A stretch of 58,317 nt of DNA from JARYGU01 sp033795365 (GTDB lineage Bacteria > Pseudomonadota > Alphaproteobacteria > Rhizobiales > Rhizobiaceae). Every line of letters begins with the position of its first letter. Position 1 is the stretch's first letter. Where the stretch lies: positions 1 through 58,317 of the forward strand of contig JARYGU010000028.1 in assembly GCA_033795365.1 (NCBI GenBank), given 5' to 3'. The translations under genes and the position numbers were made by a program. This document shows positions 9,079 to 18,164 of the stretch, piece after piece. Below the pieces are notes generated by a model. The model searched no databases. It was not told the origin of the DNA and saw nothing but the letters and a program-made list of their open reading frames with translations.

Positions 9079-9849
9079 ATGTTTCATCCGGAAGCGTTCA
9101 AGGGCGCGAATGTCGTCGTGACCGGTGCGGGGCGTGGCATCGGGCTGGAAGTGGCCCGGCAGTTCCTGGAATGCGGGGCGAACGTTCTTCTTCATGGCGG
9201 GAGGGCGCCACACGGCGCGCTGCCCGGCTTCGTCGAAGCGGCGGAGAGCGAGGGACGGGCGCATGTCGTTCACGGGGATTTCCTGACGCCTGCGGGCGTT
9301 GCGGCGGTTGCCGGCCGGGCGGCCGGGCTGTTTTCGCATGTGGACGTGCTCGTCAACAATGCCGGCACGATGGTCGGCCGCTTTCCGGCGGGCGAACTAA
9401 CGGATGCGCAATACGAAACGGTCGTGCAGCTCAACCAGACATCCGTCGTGGAGATGACGCGCGCGCTGCTGCCGCAGCTTCGCAAGGCGTCGGGGGCGGC
9501 GATCGTCAACACGGTCTCGATTTCCGCGCTGACGGGCGGAAGCCCCGGCTCGGCGATCTATTCGGCCACCAAGGCCTTTGTCTCCACCTATTCGAAGGCG
9601 CTTGCCCGCGAACTTGCGCCGGACGGCATCCGCGTCAACTGCGTTTCGCCCGGAACGATCACCACCGATTTCCACGGGCGCTATTCCTCGCCGGAAAAGC
9701 TGGAGGCGACGCGCAAGACGATCCCGCTACAGCGGCTCGGAACGGCGGAAGATTGCGCTCCGGCCTATCTCTTCCTCGCATCGAATGCGCTTTCCGGCTA
9801 CGTCACGGGCCAGGTGCTGGAGGTGAACGGCGGCCAGCTCATCTGCTGA
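9079..9849 (+). CDS. Short-chain dehydrogenase/reductase
   Basis: A 256-residue classical SDR oxidoreductase. It has the NAD(P) motif TGAGRGIG at the N-terminus, NNAG, a catalytic Ser in NTVSIS, the YSATK catalytic Tyr/Lys pair, and the usual C-terminus ending VNGGQ. The start at 9079 has GGGAGGG 6 bases upstream. The substrate is unknown; SDRs of this type act on sugars, polyols or 3-oxoacyl groups. It is divergent from glpR and shares its control region, so a link with polyol metabolism is possible but unproven. It converges on the AcuI-type gene. Confidence 0.85.
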   Translation: MFHPEAFKGANVVVTGAGRGIGLEVARQFLECGANVLLHGGRAPHGALPGFVEAAESEGRAHVVHGDFLTPAGVAAVAGRAAGLFSHVDVLVNNAGTMVGRFPAGELTDAQYETVVQLNQTSVVEMTRALLPQLRKASGAAIVNTVSISALTGGSPGSAIYSATKAFVSTYSKALARELAPDGIRVNCVSPGTITTDFHGRYSSPEKLEATRKTIPLQRLGTAEDCAPAYLFLASNALSGYVTGQVLEVNGGQLIC

Positions 9850-9887
9850 GTGCCGCCGGGCGGAAGCGAAAAGCCGCGCCTGACCTT

Positions 9888-10883
9888 TCAGCGCCGGACG
9901 TCGATCACCGCGCGTCCCCTCACCTGACCCTGGAGGATCCTTTCCGCCAGTTCCGGCAGGTCGGCAAGCCCGTATTCCTCCACCATCTCCTCGAGCTTTT
10001 CCATCGGCAGGTCGGAGGCGATCCGGTTCCACGCGTCGACGCGCTGGTCGTAGGGCCGCATGACGGAATCGATGCCGAGAAGGCTGACGCCGCGCAGGAG
10101 GAAGGGAATGACGGTGAAGGACGGCACGGCCGCGCCGCCGGCAAGCCCGATCGCGGCGACCGCGCCGCCGTATTTCATCTGCTTCAGCACGCGGGCGAGC
10201 ATGTCGCCGCCGGCCGAATCGATCGCACCCGCCCAGCGCTCGGACTCGAGCGGCTTGCTGTTGGCCTCGGCGAGCTCAGACCGCGCGACGATCGCCTCGG
10301 CGCCGAGATCGCGCAGATAGCCCTCCGTCTCAGGCCGACCGGTGACGGCAGCGATGGAATAGCCGAGCTTCGCCAGCAGCGCGACCGCCACCGAGCCGAC
10401 GCCACCGGCAGCGCCTGTGACCAGAACCTCGCCCTTGGTCGGGGAGAGACCGGCTTTTTCCAGCGCCGTCACGGCAAGCATGGCGGTGAGGCCTGCCGTG
10501 CCGATCGCCATCGCCTGGCGGGTCGAAAGCTCCTCCGGCAGCGGCACCAGCCAGTCGGCCTTGACCCTGGCGCGCGTCGCATAGCCGCCCCACCAGATCT
10601 CGCCGACGCGCCATCCGGTCGAAACCACCCGGTCGCCCGGCCGGTAGCGCGGATCGTCGGACGCCTCGACCGTTCCGGAAAAATCGACGCCCGGCACATG
10701 CGGAAAGCTGCGCACCAGCCCGCCCCTGCCCTTTATGCAGAGCCCGTCCTTGTAGTTCAGCGTCGAATATTCGACCGCGATCGTGACGTCGCCGTCCGGC
10801 AGGCGTGCATCGTCGAGTTCCTGCACGGCGGCCGAAACCGTCCCTTCTTCCGCCTTTTCCACCAAGAGCGCGCTGAACGTCAT
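9888..10883 (-). CDS. acuI: AcuI/YhdH-type quinone oxidoreductase (acryloyl-CoA reductase)
   Basis: A 331-residue medium-chain dehydrogenase of the YhdH/AcuI family, NADPH-dependent. It shows the features of the zinc-free branch: STLNYKDGL near the start, PHVPGVDFSG, the Rossmann motif VTGAAGGVGSVAV, and GLAGG near the end. AcuI reduces toxic acryloyl-CoA to propionyl-CoA, for example in 3-hydroxypropionate or DMSP metabolism. The ATG at 10883 has AAGGAG 7 bases upstream and gives the family length. It stands alone, divergent from the LysR gene; nothing local shows the acrylate source. Confidence 0.82.
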   Translation of the reverse strand: MTFSALLVEKAEEGTVSAAVQELDDARLPDGDVTIAVEYSTLNYKDGLCIKGRGGLVRSFPHVPGVDFSGTVEASDDPRYRPGDRVVSTGWRVGEIWWGGYATRARVKADWLVPLPEELSTRQAMAIGTAGLTAMLAVTALEKAGLSPTKGEVLVTGAAGGVGSVAVALLAKLGYSIAAVTGRPETEGYLRDLGAEAIVARSELAEANSKPLESERWAGAIDSAGGDMLARVLKQMKYGGAVAAIGLAGGAAVPSFTVIPFLLRGVSLLGIDSVMRPYDQRVDAWNRIASDLPMEKLEEMVEEYGLADLPELAERILQGQVRGRAVIDVRR

Positions 10884-11002
10884 GATCGTCTCCTTCCATC
10901 CGCTGCCGCTCTCTTTATATGTGGCGCGCATTTGGCCCCGCCACTGTTCTTTTGTATCAAAGCCGCAGACAATGACGGCGCATGCCGGCGGGCGGAGGGC
11001 GC

Positions 11003-11896
11003 ATGATCGACAAGCTGGAATATTTCATCGCGCTTGCGCGGGAGCGGCATTTCGCAAGGGCCGCCGAGGAACTGGGCATCTCCCAGCCGACGCTGTCGGC
11101 GGCGATCCGCCAGTTGGAGGAGAGCCTCGGCGTCGTTCTCGTCAATCGCGGCTCGCGCTTCCAGGGCCTGACCCCGGAAGGCCAGCGCGTGCTGGAATGG
11201 GCGCGGCGCATCGTCGGCGACACCCGCACCATGCGCGAGGAGATGCGCGCGGCGCGCAAGGGCCTCTCCGGCCATATCCGGCTTGCCGCCATCCCGACGA
11301 CGCTCGCCATGGTTCCCCGCCTCACCGCGCCCTTCCAGGAAAAGCACCCCGACGTCACCTTCTCCGTACTCTCCACCACGTCGCTCAAGATCCTGAGCCT
11401 CTTGGAGAATCTGGAGATCGACGCGGGCCTGACCTATCTGGAAAACGAGCCGCTCGGGCGCGTCACCAGCGTGCCGCTCCATTCGGAACGCTACTGCCTG
11501 GTGACCGCGACGGGAGGCCCGCTTTCCGACCGCGAGAGCGTCACCTGGAAGGAGGTCGGCGATCTTCGGCTTTGTCTATTGACCGCGGACATGCAAAACC
11601 GCCGCATCATCAACCACCATTTCGCCGAAGCCGGCCTCAAGGTGGAGCCGACGCTCGAATCGAATTCGATGATCGTTTTGTTCTCGCATGTGCGAACGGG
11701 ACGCTGGTGCAGCATAATGCCGCGAAATGTCGCAAAATCTTTCGGATTTCATGAGGAAATCAGTATAGTTTCCATCGTCGAGCCCGAACGGCACCATACC
11801 GTCGGATTGGTCGCCACGCACCGCGAGCCCTTCACGCCGCTCGTCTCCGCGCTGCTCCACGAAGCGAGAATCCTTGCAGAAAAGGGCGTGGATTGA
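11003..11896 (+). CDS. fdsR: LysR-family regulator of formate dehydrogenase (FdsR-like)
   Basis: A 297-residue LysR regulator. The N-terminal winged helix reads FARAAEELGISQPTLSAAIRQLE, followed by a periplasmic-binding-fold effector domain. The start at 11003 (MIDKLEYF) has GGAGGG shortly upstream. It lies directly before, and in the same direction as, the fds operon. In Cupriavidus a LysR protein FdsR controls the same operon, so the same role is likely here. A perfect LysR-type box overlaps its stop codon (11895-11911), upstream of fdsG. Confidence 0.8.
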   Translation: MIDKLEYFIALARERHFARAAEELGISQPTLSAAIRQLEESLGVVLVNRGSRFQGLTPEGQRVLEWARRIVGDTRTMREEMRAARKGLSGHIRLAAIPTTLAMVPRLTAPFQEKHPDVTFSVLSTTSLKILSLLENLEIDAGLTYLENEPLGRVTSVPLHSERYCLVTATGGPLSDRESVTWKEVGDLRLCLLTADMQNRRIINHHFAEAGLKVEPTLESNSMIVLFSHVRTGRWCSIMPRNVAKSFGFHEEISIVSIVEPERHHTVGLVATHREPFTPLVSALLHEARILAEKGVD

Positions 11897-11911
11897 TAGA
11901 ATTTTCCTATC
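11895..11911. promoter_or_regulatory. LysR-type binding box before fds operon
   Basis: GATAG (11895-11899) and CTATC (11907-11911) form a perfect inverted repeat around 7 bases, containing the classic T-N11-A (T11897, A11909). Extended by three bases each side the arms match at 7 of 8 positions. It overlaps the regulator's stop codon and lies 20 bases before a TTGACC (11931-11936) that could be the -35 box of the fds promoter. Confidence 0.6.
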
Positions 11912-12082
11912 GATCGACGGGACAGCTTTATTGACCACCTCGGGCTTCCCTGAGACACTTTTGGAACCATAGCGCGAAGGGATGTTTGGGGCTCGTCTTC
12001 GCCTGCTGTTTCAAGCTTGACGGCGGCCCGGATTCCCGTCCCAGACGGAGCATCCGTTCGCGCCGGTTCGGGAGGTCCGAGA

Positions 12083-12559
12083 ATGAATGTGCATGTGCCC
12101 GGCGATGTCGGGGCAAGAACGCTGGCGATCGTCGGCGAACTGAAAGGGCTGGAAGGCCCGCTTCTTCCGATCCTGCACGAGATACAGGCCGAGTTCGGCT
12201 ATGTGCCGCAGGAAAGCCTGCCGGTGATCGCCCGCGAGCTCAACCTTTCCCGCGCCGAGGTCCATGGCGTCGTCACCTTCTATCACGACTATCGCGACCA
12301 CCCGGCCGGCCGGCATGTGCTGAAGCTCTGTCGCGCCGAAGCCTGCCAGGCGATGGGCGGGGACGCGATCGCCGAGCGCATCAAGTCGCTGCTGGGCATC
12401 GATTTCCATCAGACCACGCTTGACGGCGCGGTGACGCTGGAGCCCGTCTACTGTCTCGGGCTCTGTTCCTGCGCACCCGCCGCGATGCTCGACGGCGAGG
12501 TGCATGGGCGGGTGGATGCCGAACTGGCGAACGAGCTCGTCGCGGAGGCGCGCAAATGA
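12083..12559 (+). CDS. fdsG: Formate dehydrogenase gamma subunit FdsG
   Basis: A 158-residue NuoE-like subunit of the soluble NAD-dependent formate dehydrogenase. It carries the [2Fe-2S] ligands of the family, C-x4-C in LCRAEAC and C-x3-C in YCLGLC. The thioredoxin-like fold passes electrons towards the FMN subunit. The ATG at 12083 has GGGAGG 7 bases upstream. Its stop overlaps the start of fdsB by 4 bases, indicating translational coupling. The 186-base leader contains the LysR box and the likely promoter. Confidence 0.93.
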   Translation: MNVHVPGDVGARTLAIVGELKGLEGPLLPILHEIQAEFGYVPQESLPVIARELNLSRAEVHGVVTFYHDYRDHPAGRHVLKLCRAEACQAMGGDAIAERIKSLLGIDFHQTTLDGAVTLEPVYCLGLCSCAPAAMLDGEVHGRVDAELANELVAEARK

Positions 12560-14112
12560 CCGTCCGTATCTTCATTCCCCGCGATGCCGCAGCCCTGGCG
12601 CTTGGCGCCGACAGGGTGGCCAAGGCGTTCGGCGCTGAAATCGCGGCCCGCGGGCTGGACGCTCAAATCGTCCGCAACGGCTCGCGCGGCCTCCACTGGC
12701 TGGAGCCGATGGTCGAGGTCGAGACGGCGGACGGCCGCATCGCCTACGGCCCGGTGAATGCCTCGGATGTCGCGGCCCTGCTCGACGCCGGGCTGGCCGA
12801 AGGAAAATCCCACCCGCTCTGTCTCGGCCCTGCAGAGGAAATCCCCTTCCTCAAGAACCAGACCCGCCTCACCTTCGCCCGCTGCGGCATCGTCGATCCG
12901 CTGTCGCTGGACGATTACAAAGCGCATGGCGGACTGAGAGGGCTTGAGAAGGCCGCCCGAATGGCGCCTGCCGATGTCGTCAAGGAAGTGACCGATTCGG
13001 GCCTTCGCGGCCGCGGCGGCGCCGGCTTCCCGACCGGCATCAAATGGAAGACCGTCCTCGATGCAGCCGGCGACCGCAAATACATCGTCTGCAACGCCGA
13101 TGAAGGTGACTCGGGCACCTTTGCCGACCGCATGATCATGGAGGGCGACCCCTTCGTGCTGATCGAAGGCATGGCGATCGCCGGCCTCGCGACGGGCGCC
13201 GCCAAGGGCTTCGTCTATATCCGCTCGGAATATCCCCACGCGATCGAGGTGATGACCGCGGGCGTCGAGACGGCGCGCGAAGCGGGTGTCCTCGGGCCGT
13301 CGGTGCTCGGTTCCGGCAGGGCCTTCGACATCGAGATCCGCACCGGGGCAGGCGCCTATGTCTGCGGCGAGGAGACCGCGCTCCTGAACAGCCTGGAAGG
13401 CAAGCGCGGCATCGTGCGCGCCAAGCCGCCGCTGCCGGCGCTGCAGGGCTTCATGGGCCGGCCGACCGTCGTCAACAACGTCATCTCTCTCGCCTCCGTG
13501 CCGATCATCCTCGACAAGGGTGCCGCCCATTACAAGGATTTCGGCATGGGCCGCTCGCGCGGCACGATCCCGATCCAGATCGCCGGCAACGTCAGATATG
13601 GCGGGCTTTACGAGACGGCCTTCGGCCTGACGCTCGGCGAGATCGTCGATGCGATCGGCGGCGGCACGGCGAGCGGCCGGCCGGTCAAGGCCGTGCAGGT
13701 CGGCGGGCCGCTCGGCGCCTATTTCCCCCGCGCCCTTTTCGACACGCCCTTCGACTACGAGGCGTTCGCGGCAAAGGACGGCCTCATCGGCCATGCCGGC
13801 ATCACCGTCTTTGACGACAGCGCCGACATGCTGAAGCAGGCGCGCTTCGCCATGGAATTCTGCGCGGTCGAAAGCTGCGGCAAGTGCACGCCCTGCCGCA
13901 TCGGCTCGACCCGCGGCGTCGAGACGGCCGACAAGATCGCCCAAGGCATCGAGCCCGAGAAGAACCGCGAATTGCTCGCCGACCTCTGCAACACGATGAA
14001 ATTCGGCTCGCTTTGTGCGCTCGGCGGCTTCACGCCCTATCCGGTGATGAGCGCGATGAACCATTTCCCGGAGGATTTCCGGCCGGCACCGATGGTGGAG
14101 GCTGCGGAATGA
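12556..14112 (+). CDS. fdsB: Formate dehydrogenase beta subunit FdsB (NADH/FMN subunit)
   Basis: A 518-residue subunit related to NuoF, which transfers electrons from the Fe-S chain through FMN to NAD+. After an N-terminal thioredoxin-like segment it has the NADH/FMN motifs GLRGRGGAGFPTG and YVCGEETALLNS, and near the C-terminus the [4Fe-4S] ligands ESCGKCTPCR with a further Cys about 40 residues on. It overlaps fdsG by ATGA. A repeat-filled 207-base gap separates it from fdsA. Confidence 0.95.
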   Translation: MTVRIFIPRDAAALALGADRVAKAFGAEIAARGLDAQIVRNGSRGLHWLEPMVEVETADGRIAYGPVNASDVAALLDAGLAEGKSHPLCLGPAEEIPFLKNQTRLTFARCGIVDPLSLDDYKAHGGLRGLEKAARMAPADVVKEVTDSGLRGRGGAGFPTGIKWKTVLDAAGDRKYIVCNADEGDSGTFADRMIMEGDPFVLIEGMAIAGLATGAAKGFVYIRSEYPHAIEVMTAGVETAREAGVLGPSVLGSGRAFDIEIRTGAGAYVCGEETALLNSLEGKRGIVRAKPPLPALQGFMGRPTVVNNVISLASVPIILDKGAAHYKDFGMGRSRGTIPIQIAGNVRYGGLYETAFGLTLGEIVDAIGGGTASGRPVKAVQVGGPLGAYFPRALFDTPFDYEAFAAKDGLIGHAGITVFDDSADMLKQARFAMEFCAVESCGKCTPCRIGSTRGVETADKIAQGIEPEKNRELLADLCNTMKFGSLCALGGFTPYPVMSAMNHFPEDFRPAPMVEAAE

Positions 14113-14135
14113 TGGCTTCGCCCTTCATGAATTTA

Positions 14136-14271
14136 CCCCTCGCCCTAACCCTCTCCCCGCACGCGGAGAGAGGGGACTTGCCTTACGCGGCGCTGGCGAA
14201 GGACGGAAGCGTTGCCTCGCTTTTCCTTCTCCCCGCGAGAACAGGGAGAAGGTGCCGGCAGGCAGATGAGG
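14136..14271. repeat. RIME-like mosaic repeat inside the fds operon (copy A)
   Basis: The fdsB-fdsA gap is filled by a two-palindrome element: CCTCTCCCCGC...GGAGAGAGG near 14149-14173, and CCTTCTCCC (14225-14233) pairing with GGGAGAAGG (14244-14252), ending GGCAGATGAGG. An inverted copy follows rocD at 28185-28286. The arrangement matches the Rhizobium-specific intergenic mosaic element. Both arms could form hairpins in the operon mRNA. Confidence 0.75.
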
Positions 14272-14319
14272 GGCCGGCGCCGACGTCGCCGGAAAAGACA
14301 TATTCCAGAGGAGAAGACC

Positions 14320-17199
14320 ATGCCCCTCGTTCCTGAAATCGACTACGGCACGCCCGCCTCCCGCGCGGAAAAGACGGTGACGCTCACCATCGACGGCAAC
14401 GAGATCAGCGTGCCGGAGGGCACCTCGGTAATGCGCGCCTCGATGGAGGCCGGCATCCAGATCCCCAAGCTCTGCGCCACCGACATGGTCGACGCCTTCG
14501 GCTCCTGCCGGCTCTGTCTGGTGGAGATCGAGGGCCGCAACGGCACGCCCTCCTCCTGCACCACACCGGTCGCGCCGGGCATGGTCGTCCACACCCAGAC
14601 CGGGCGGCTGAAGGACCTGCGCAAGGGCGTGATGGAGCTCTATATCTCCGACCATCCGCTCGACTGCCTCACCTGCGCGGCCAACGGCGACTGCGAGCTG
14701 CAGGACATGGCGGGCGCGGTCGGCCTTCGCGACGTGCGCTACGGCTATGACGGCGACAACCACGTCAAGGCGCGCAACAACGGCGACATCAACGCCAAAT
14801 GGATGCCGAAGGACGAATCGAACCCCTATTTCACCTACGATCCTTCCAAGTGCATCGTCTGCTCGCGCTGCGTGCGGGCCTGCGAGGAGGTTCAGGGCAC
14901 CTTCGCGCTGACGATCGAGGGCCGCGGCTTCGGCAGCCGGGTCTCGCCCGGCATGCACGAGCATTTCGTCGATTCCGAATGCGTCTCCTGCGGCGCCTGC
15001 GTGCAGGCCTGCCCGACGGCGACGCTCACCGAAAAGTCGGTGATCGAGATCGGCCAGCCGGAGCATTCGGTCGTCACCACCTGCGCCTATTGCGGCGTCG
15101 GCTGTTCCTTCAAGGCGGAAATGCGCGGCGAGGAACTGGTGCGCATGGTGCCCTGGAAGGACGGACAGGCGAACCGTGGCCATTCCTGCGTCAAGGGCCG
15201 CTTCGCCTACGGCTATTCGACCCACAAGGACCGCATCCTCAACCCGATGATCCGCGAAAAGATCTCCGATCCCTGGCGTGAGGTCACCTGGGAAGAGGCT
15301 TACTCGCATGTGGCAAGCGAATTCCGCCGCATCCAGTACCAGTACGGCCGGGAATCGATCGGCGGCATCACCTCCTCGCGCTGCACCAACGAGGAGACCT
15401 ATCTGGTGCAGAAGCTGGTGCGCGCCGGCTTCGGCAACAACAATGTCGACACCTGCGCCCGCGTCTGCCATTCGCCGACCGGCTATGGCCTCGGCCAGGC
15501 CTTCGGCACGTCGGCCGGCACACAGAATTTCGACAGCGTCGAAGAGACCGACGTCGTCATCGTCATCGGCGCCAACCCGACCGACGGCCACCCGGTCTTC
15601 GGCTCGCGGCTGAAGAAGCGGCTACGCCAGGGCGCCAAGCTGATCGTCATCGACCCGCGCCGCATCGACCTCGTGAAGGGCCCGCATGTCGAGGCTTCCT
15701 ATCACCTGCCGCTGAAGCCGGGCACCAACGTCGCCGTCGTCACGGCGCTCGCCCATGTCATCGTGACCGAAGGTCTCTATGACGAAAAATTCATCCGCGA
15801 ACGCTGCGACTGGTCGGAATTCGAGGACTGGGCGACCTTCGTCTCCGAGCCGCGCCACAGCCCCGAGGAAACGGAGAAATTCACCGGCGTTCCGGCCGAA
15901 ACGTTGCGCGGCGCAGCACGCCTCTTTGCAACCGGCGGCAACGGCTCGATCTATTACGGCCTCGGCGTCACCGAGCACAGCCAGGGCTCGACCACGGTGA
16001 TGGCGATCGCCAACCTCGCCATGGCGACGGGCAATATCGGCCGTCCCGGCGTCGGCGTGAACCCGCTGCGCGGCCAGAACAACGTGCAGGGCTCCTGCGA
16101 CATGGGCTCCTTCCCGCACGAGCTGCCGGGATACCGCCACATCTCCGACGACGCGACGCGCGACATCTTCGAAAAACTGTGGGGCGTGACGCTCGACAAC
16201 GAGCCGGGCTTGCGCATACCCAACATGCTGGATGCCGCCGTCGACGGCACCTTCAAGGGCCTCTACATCCAGGGCGAGGACATCCTGCAGTCCGACCCGG
16301 ACACCAAGCATGTCTCCGCCGGCCTTGCCGCGATGGAATGCGTCGTCGTGCAGGACCTCTTCCTGAACGAGACGGCGAACTACGCCCATGTCTTCCTTCC
16401 GGGCTCGACCTTCCTGGAGAAGGACGGCACATTCACCAATGCCGAACGCCGCATCAACCGCGTTCGCAAGGTGATGACGCCGAAGAACGGCTATGCCGAC
16501 TGGGAAGTGACGCAGAAGCTCGCCCAGACGATGGGGCTTGCCTGGAACTACAGGCACCCCTCCGAGATCATGGACGAGATCGCCGCGACGACCCCGAGCT
16601 TCGCCAAGGTCTCCTACGACTATCTCGAAAAGATGGGCTCGGTGCAGTGGCCCTGCAACGAGAAGTTCCCGGAAGGTTCGCCGATCATGCATGTGAACGG
16701 CTTCGTGCGCGGAAAAGGTAAGTTCATACGCACGGAATATGTCGCGACCGACGAGAAGACCGGGCCGCGCTTCCCGCTGCTGCTGACCACCGGCCGCATC
16801 CTCAGCCAGTACAATGTCGGCGCGCAGACGCGGCGCACCGAAAACGTCGTCTGGCACGCCGAGGACCGGCTGGAGATCCATCCGCACGACGCGGAGGATC
16901 GCGGCATCCGCGAGGGCGACTGGGTGCGGCTGTCGAGCCGGGCGGGCGACACGACGCTGCGCGCGCTCATCACCGACCGCGTGGCGCCGGGCGTCGTCTA
17001 CACCACCTTCCACCACCCGAACACGCAGGCGAACGTCATCACCACCGACTTCTCCGACTGGGCGACGAACTGCCCGGAATACAAGGTGACGGCGGTGCAG
17101 GTCTCGCCTTCCAACGGCCCGTCCGATTGGCAGGTCGAATATGACGAGCTTTCCCGCCAGTCGCGCCGGATCTCCGGTAAGCTGGAGGCGGCGGAGTAA
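14320..17199 (+). CDS. fdsA: Formate dehydrogenase alpha subunit FdsA (Mo-bis-MGD)
   Basis: Catalytic subunit, 959 aa, oxidising formate to CO2. The N-terminal 2Fe-2S domain (FGSCRLCLVEIEG) is NuoG-like, followed by ferredoxin-type 4Fe-4S clusters (CIVCSRCVRACEE; CVSCGACVQACP). The molybdopterin oxidoreductase part begins with CAYCGVGC, a further 4Fe-4S site. The metal ligand in VCHSPTGYG is an ordinary Cys383 codon (TGC), so no selenocysteine is used. A molydopterin-dinucleotide-binding domain closes the protein. The ATG at 14320 is preceded by AGAGGAG; the longer upstream frame runs through the repeat and is not coding. Confidence 0.96.
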   Translation: MPLVPEIDYGTPASRAEKTVTLTIDGNEISVPEGTSVMRASMEAGIQIPKLCATDMVDAFGSCRLCLVEIEGRNGTPSSCTTPVAPGMVVHTQTGRLKDLRKGVMELYISDHPLDCLTCAANGDCELQDMAGAVGLRDVRYGYDGDNHVKARNNGDINAKWMPKDESNPYFTYDPSKCIVCSRCVRACEEVQGTFALTIEGRGFGSRVSPGMHEHFVDSECVSCGACVQACPTATLTEKSVIEIGQPEHSVVTTCAYCGVGCSFKAEMRGEELVRMVPWKDGQANRGHSCVKGRFAYGYSTHKDRILNPMIREKISDPWREVTWEEAYSHVASEFRRIQYQYGRESIGGITSSRCTNEETYLVQKLVRAGFGNNNVDTCARVCHSPTGYGLGQAFGTSAGTQNFDSVEETDVVIVIGANPTDGHPVFGSRLKKRLRQGAKLIVIDPRRIDLVKGPHVEASYHLPLKPGTNVAVVTALAHVIVTEGLYDEKFIRERCDWSEFEDWATFVSEPRHSPEETEKFTGVPAETLRGAARLFATGGNGSIYYGLGVTEHSQGSTTVMAIANLAMATGNIGRPGVGVNPLRGQNNVQGSCDMGSFPHELPGYRHISDDATRDIFEKLWGVTLDNEPGLRIPNMLDAAVDGTFKGLYIQGEDILQSDPDTKHVSAGLAAMECVVVQDLFLNETANYAHVFLPGSTFLEKDGTFTNAERRINRVRKVMTPKNGYADWEVTQKLAQTMGLAWNYRHPSEIMDEIAATTPSFAKVSYDYLEKMGSVQWPCNEKFPEGSPIMHVNGFVRGKGKFIRTEYVATDEKTGPRFPLLLTTGRILSQYNVGAQTRRTENVVWHAEDRLEIHPHDAEDRGIREGDWVRLSSRAGDTTLRALITDRVAPGVVYTTFHHPNTQANVITTDFSDWATNCPEYKVTAVQVSPSNGPSDWQVEYDELSRQSRRISGKLEAAE

Positions 17200-17311
17200 T
17201 CTGAATGCTGGTTTCGCGGTTCATCCTCCCTCCTGCCCTGGCTTATACCTCCCCCTCCAGGGGGATGATGATCGCCAGGTTCGGGAAGTCAGGCAGGAGT
17301 ACCCCGCGCCC

Positions 17312-18154
17312 ATGAAGCCGAGCAAACCCACCGCAAAAGTCACGGAACTCGCCCGGCGCGACGGGGTGCTGAGCGGCGGCGAGCGTATCGTGCCCGAGGA
17401 GACGCCGATCGCCTTTTCCTATCGCGGCTCCACCCATGCGGTGATGATGGCGACGCCAGCCGACCTCGATGATTTCGCCGTCGGCTTCAGCCTGACGGAA
17501 GGCATCATCTCCGATCCTTCCGAGATCGAGCTGATCGAGCCGGTCGCCGAGGACAAGGGCATCGACCTGCAGATAAGGCTTGCGGAGGCGCAGAACGATG
17601 CGCTGACGGCGCGCCGACGCCATATGGCCGGACCGGTCGGATGCGGCCTTTGCGGCATCGAATCGATCGAGCAGGCCGTTCGCGCCACGCCGTCAGTTCG
17701 TGCGTCGTCGCTTACCTTGAGCGAGGACGAGGTCACCGAGGCGGTTCGCCTGCTGAACGGGCAGCAGCCGCTGCATATCGAGACGCGCGCGGTGCACGGA
17801 GCCGGGTTCTACGTTCCCGGCAAGGGAGTGATCGCGGTGCGCGAGGATGTCGGCCGGCACAATGCGCTGGACAAGCTGGCGGGTGCCGCAGCACGCGCCG
17901 GATACCGCGGTGCAAGCGGCGCCGTCGTCGTCACCAGCCGCGTTTCCGTCGAGATGGTGCAGAAGACGGCGATCGTCGGCAGCCCGTTCATCATCGCCAT
18001 CTCGGCGCCGACGGCGCTGGCGATCCGCACGGCCGAGGAAGCCGGAATGGCGCTGATCGCGCTGGTGCGCGGCGACGAGTTCGAGATTTTCACAGGCGCG
18101 GAGCGCGTGACCTCCGGCCTTGCCGGCCGGTTGAAGCGGGCAGGAAACGAATAG
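17312..18154 (+). CDS. fdhD: Formate dehydrogenase sulfurtransferase FdhD (FdsC)
   Basis: A 280-residue accessory protein that carries sulfur from a cysteine desulfurase to the molybdenum cofactor before insertion into FdsA. The sulfur-carrying motif GCGLCG gives Cys111 and Cys114. The conserved VREDVGRHNALDK and VTSRVSVEMVQK blocks form the cofactor/GDP-binding core. In fds operons this gene is called fdsC. The start at 17312 has AGGAG about 12 bases upstream. The 112-base gap before it contains a small CCCCCT/AGGGGG hairpin (about 17252-17265). Confidence 0.93.
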   Translation: MKPSKPTAKVTELARRDGVLSGGERIVPEETPIAFSYRGSTHAVMMATPADLDDFAVGFSLTEGIISDPSEIELIEPVAEDKGIDLQIRLAEAQNDALTARRRHMAGPVGCGLCGIESIEQAVRATPSVRASSLTLSEDEVTEAVRLLNGQQPLHIETRAVHGAGFYVPGKGVIAVREDVGRHNALDKLAGAAARAGYRGASGAVVVTSRVSVEMVQKTAIVGSPFIIAISAPTALAIRTAEEAGMALIALVRGDEFEIFTGAERVTSGLAGRLKRAGNE

Positions 18155-18164
18155 GGAAGAAGAA

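Noticed and set aside
3741..11006. A 2421-residue open frame on the plus strand
   Set aside because: It runs antisense through glpP to glpD, glpR and acuI. It is Arg/Asp/His-rich without recognisable domains, an artefact of GC-rich codon use on the opposite strand.
15430..15490. Selenocysteine in the formate dehydrogenase
   Set aside because: The metal-ligand codon is TGC (Cys383), and no in-frame TGA lies in fdsA.
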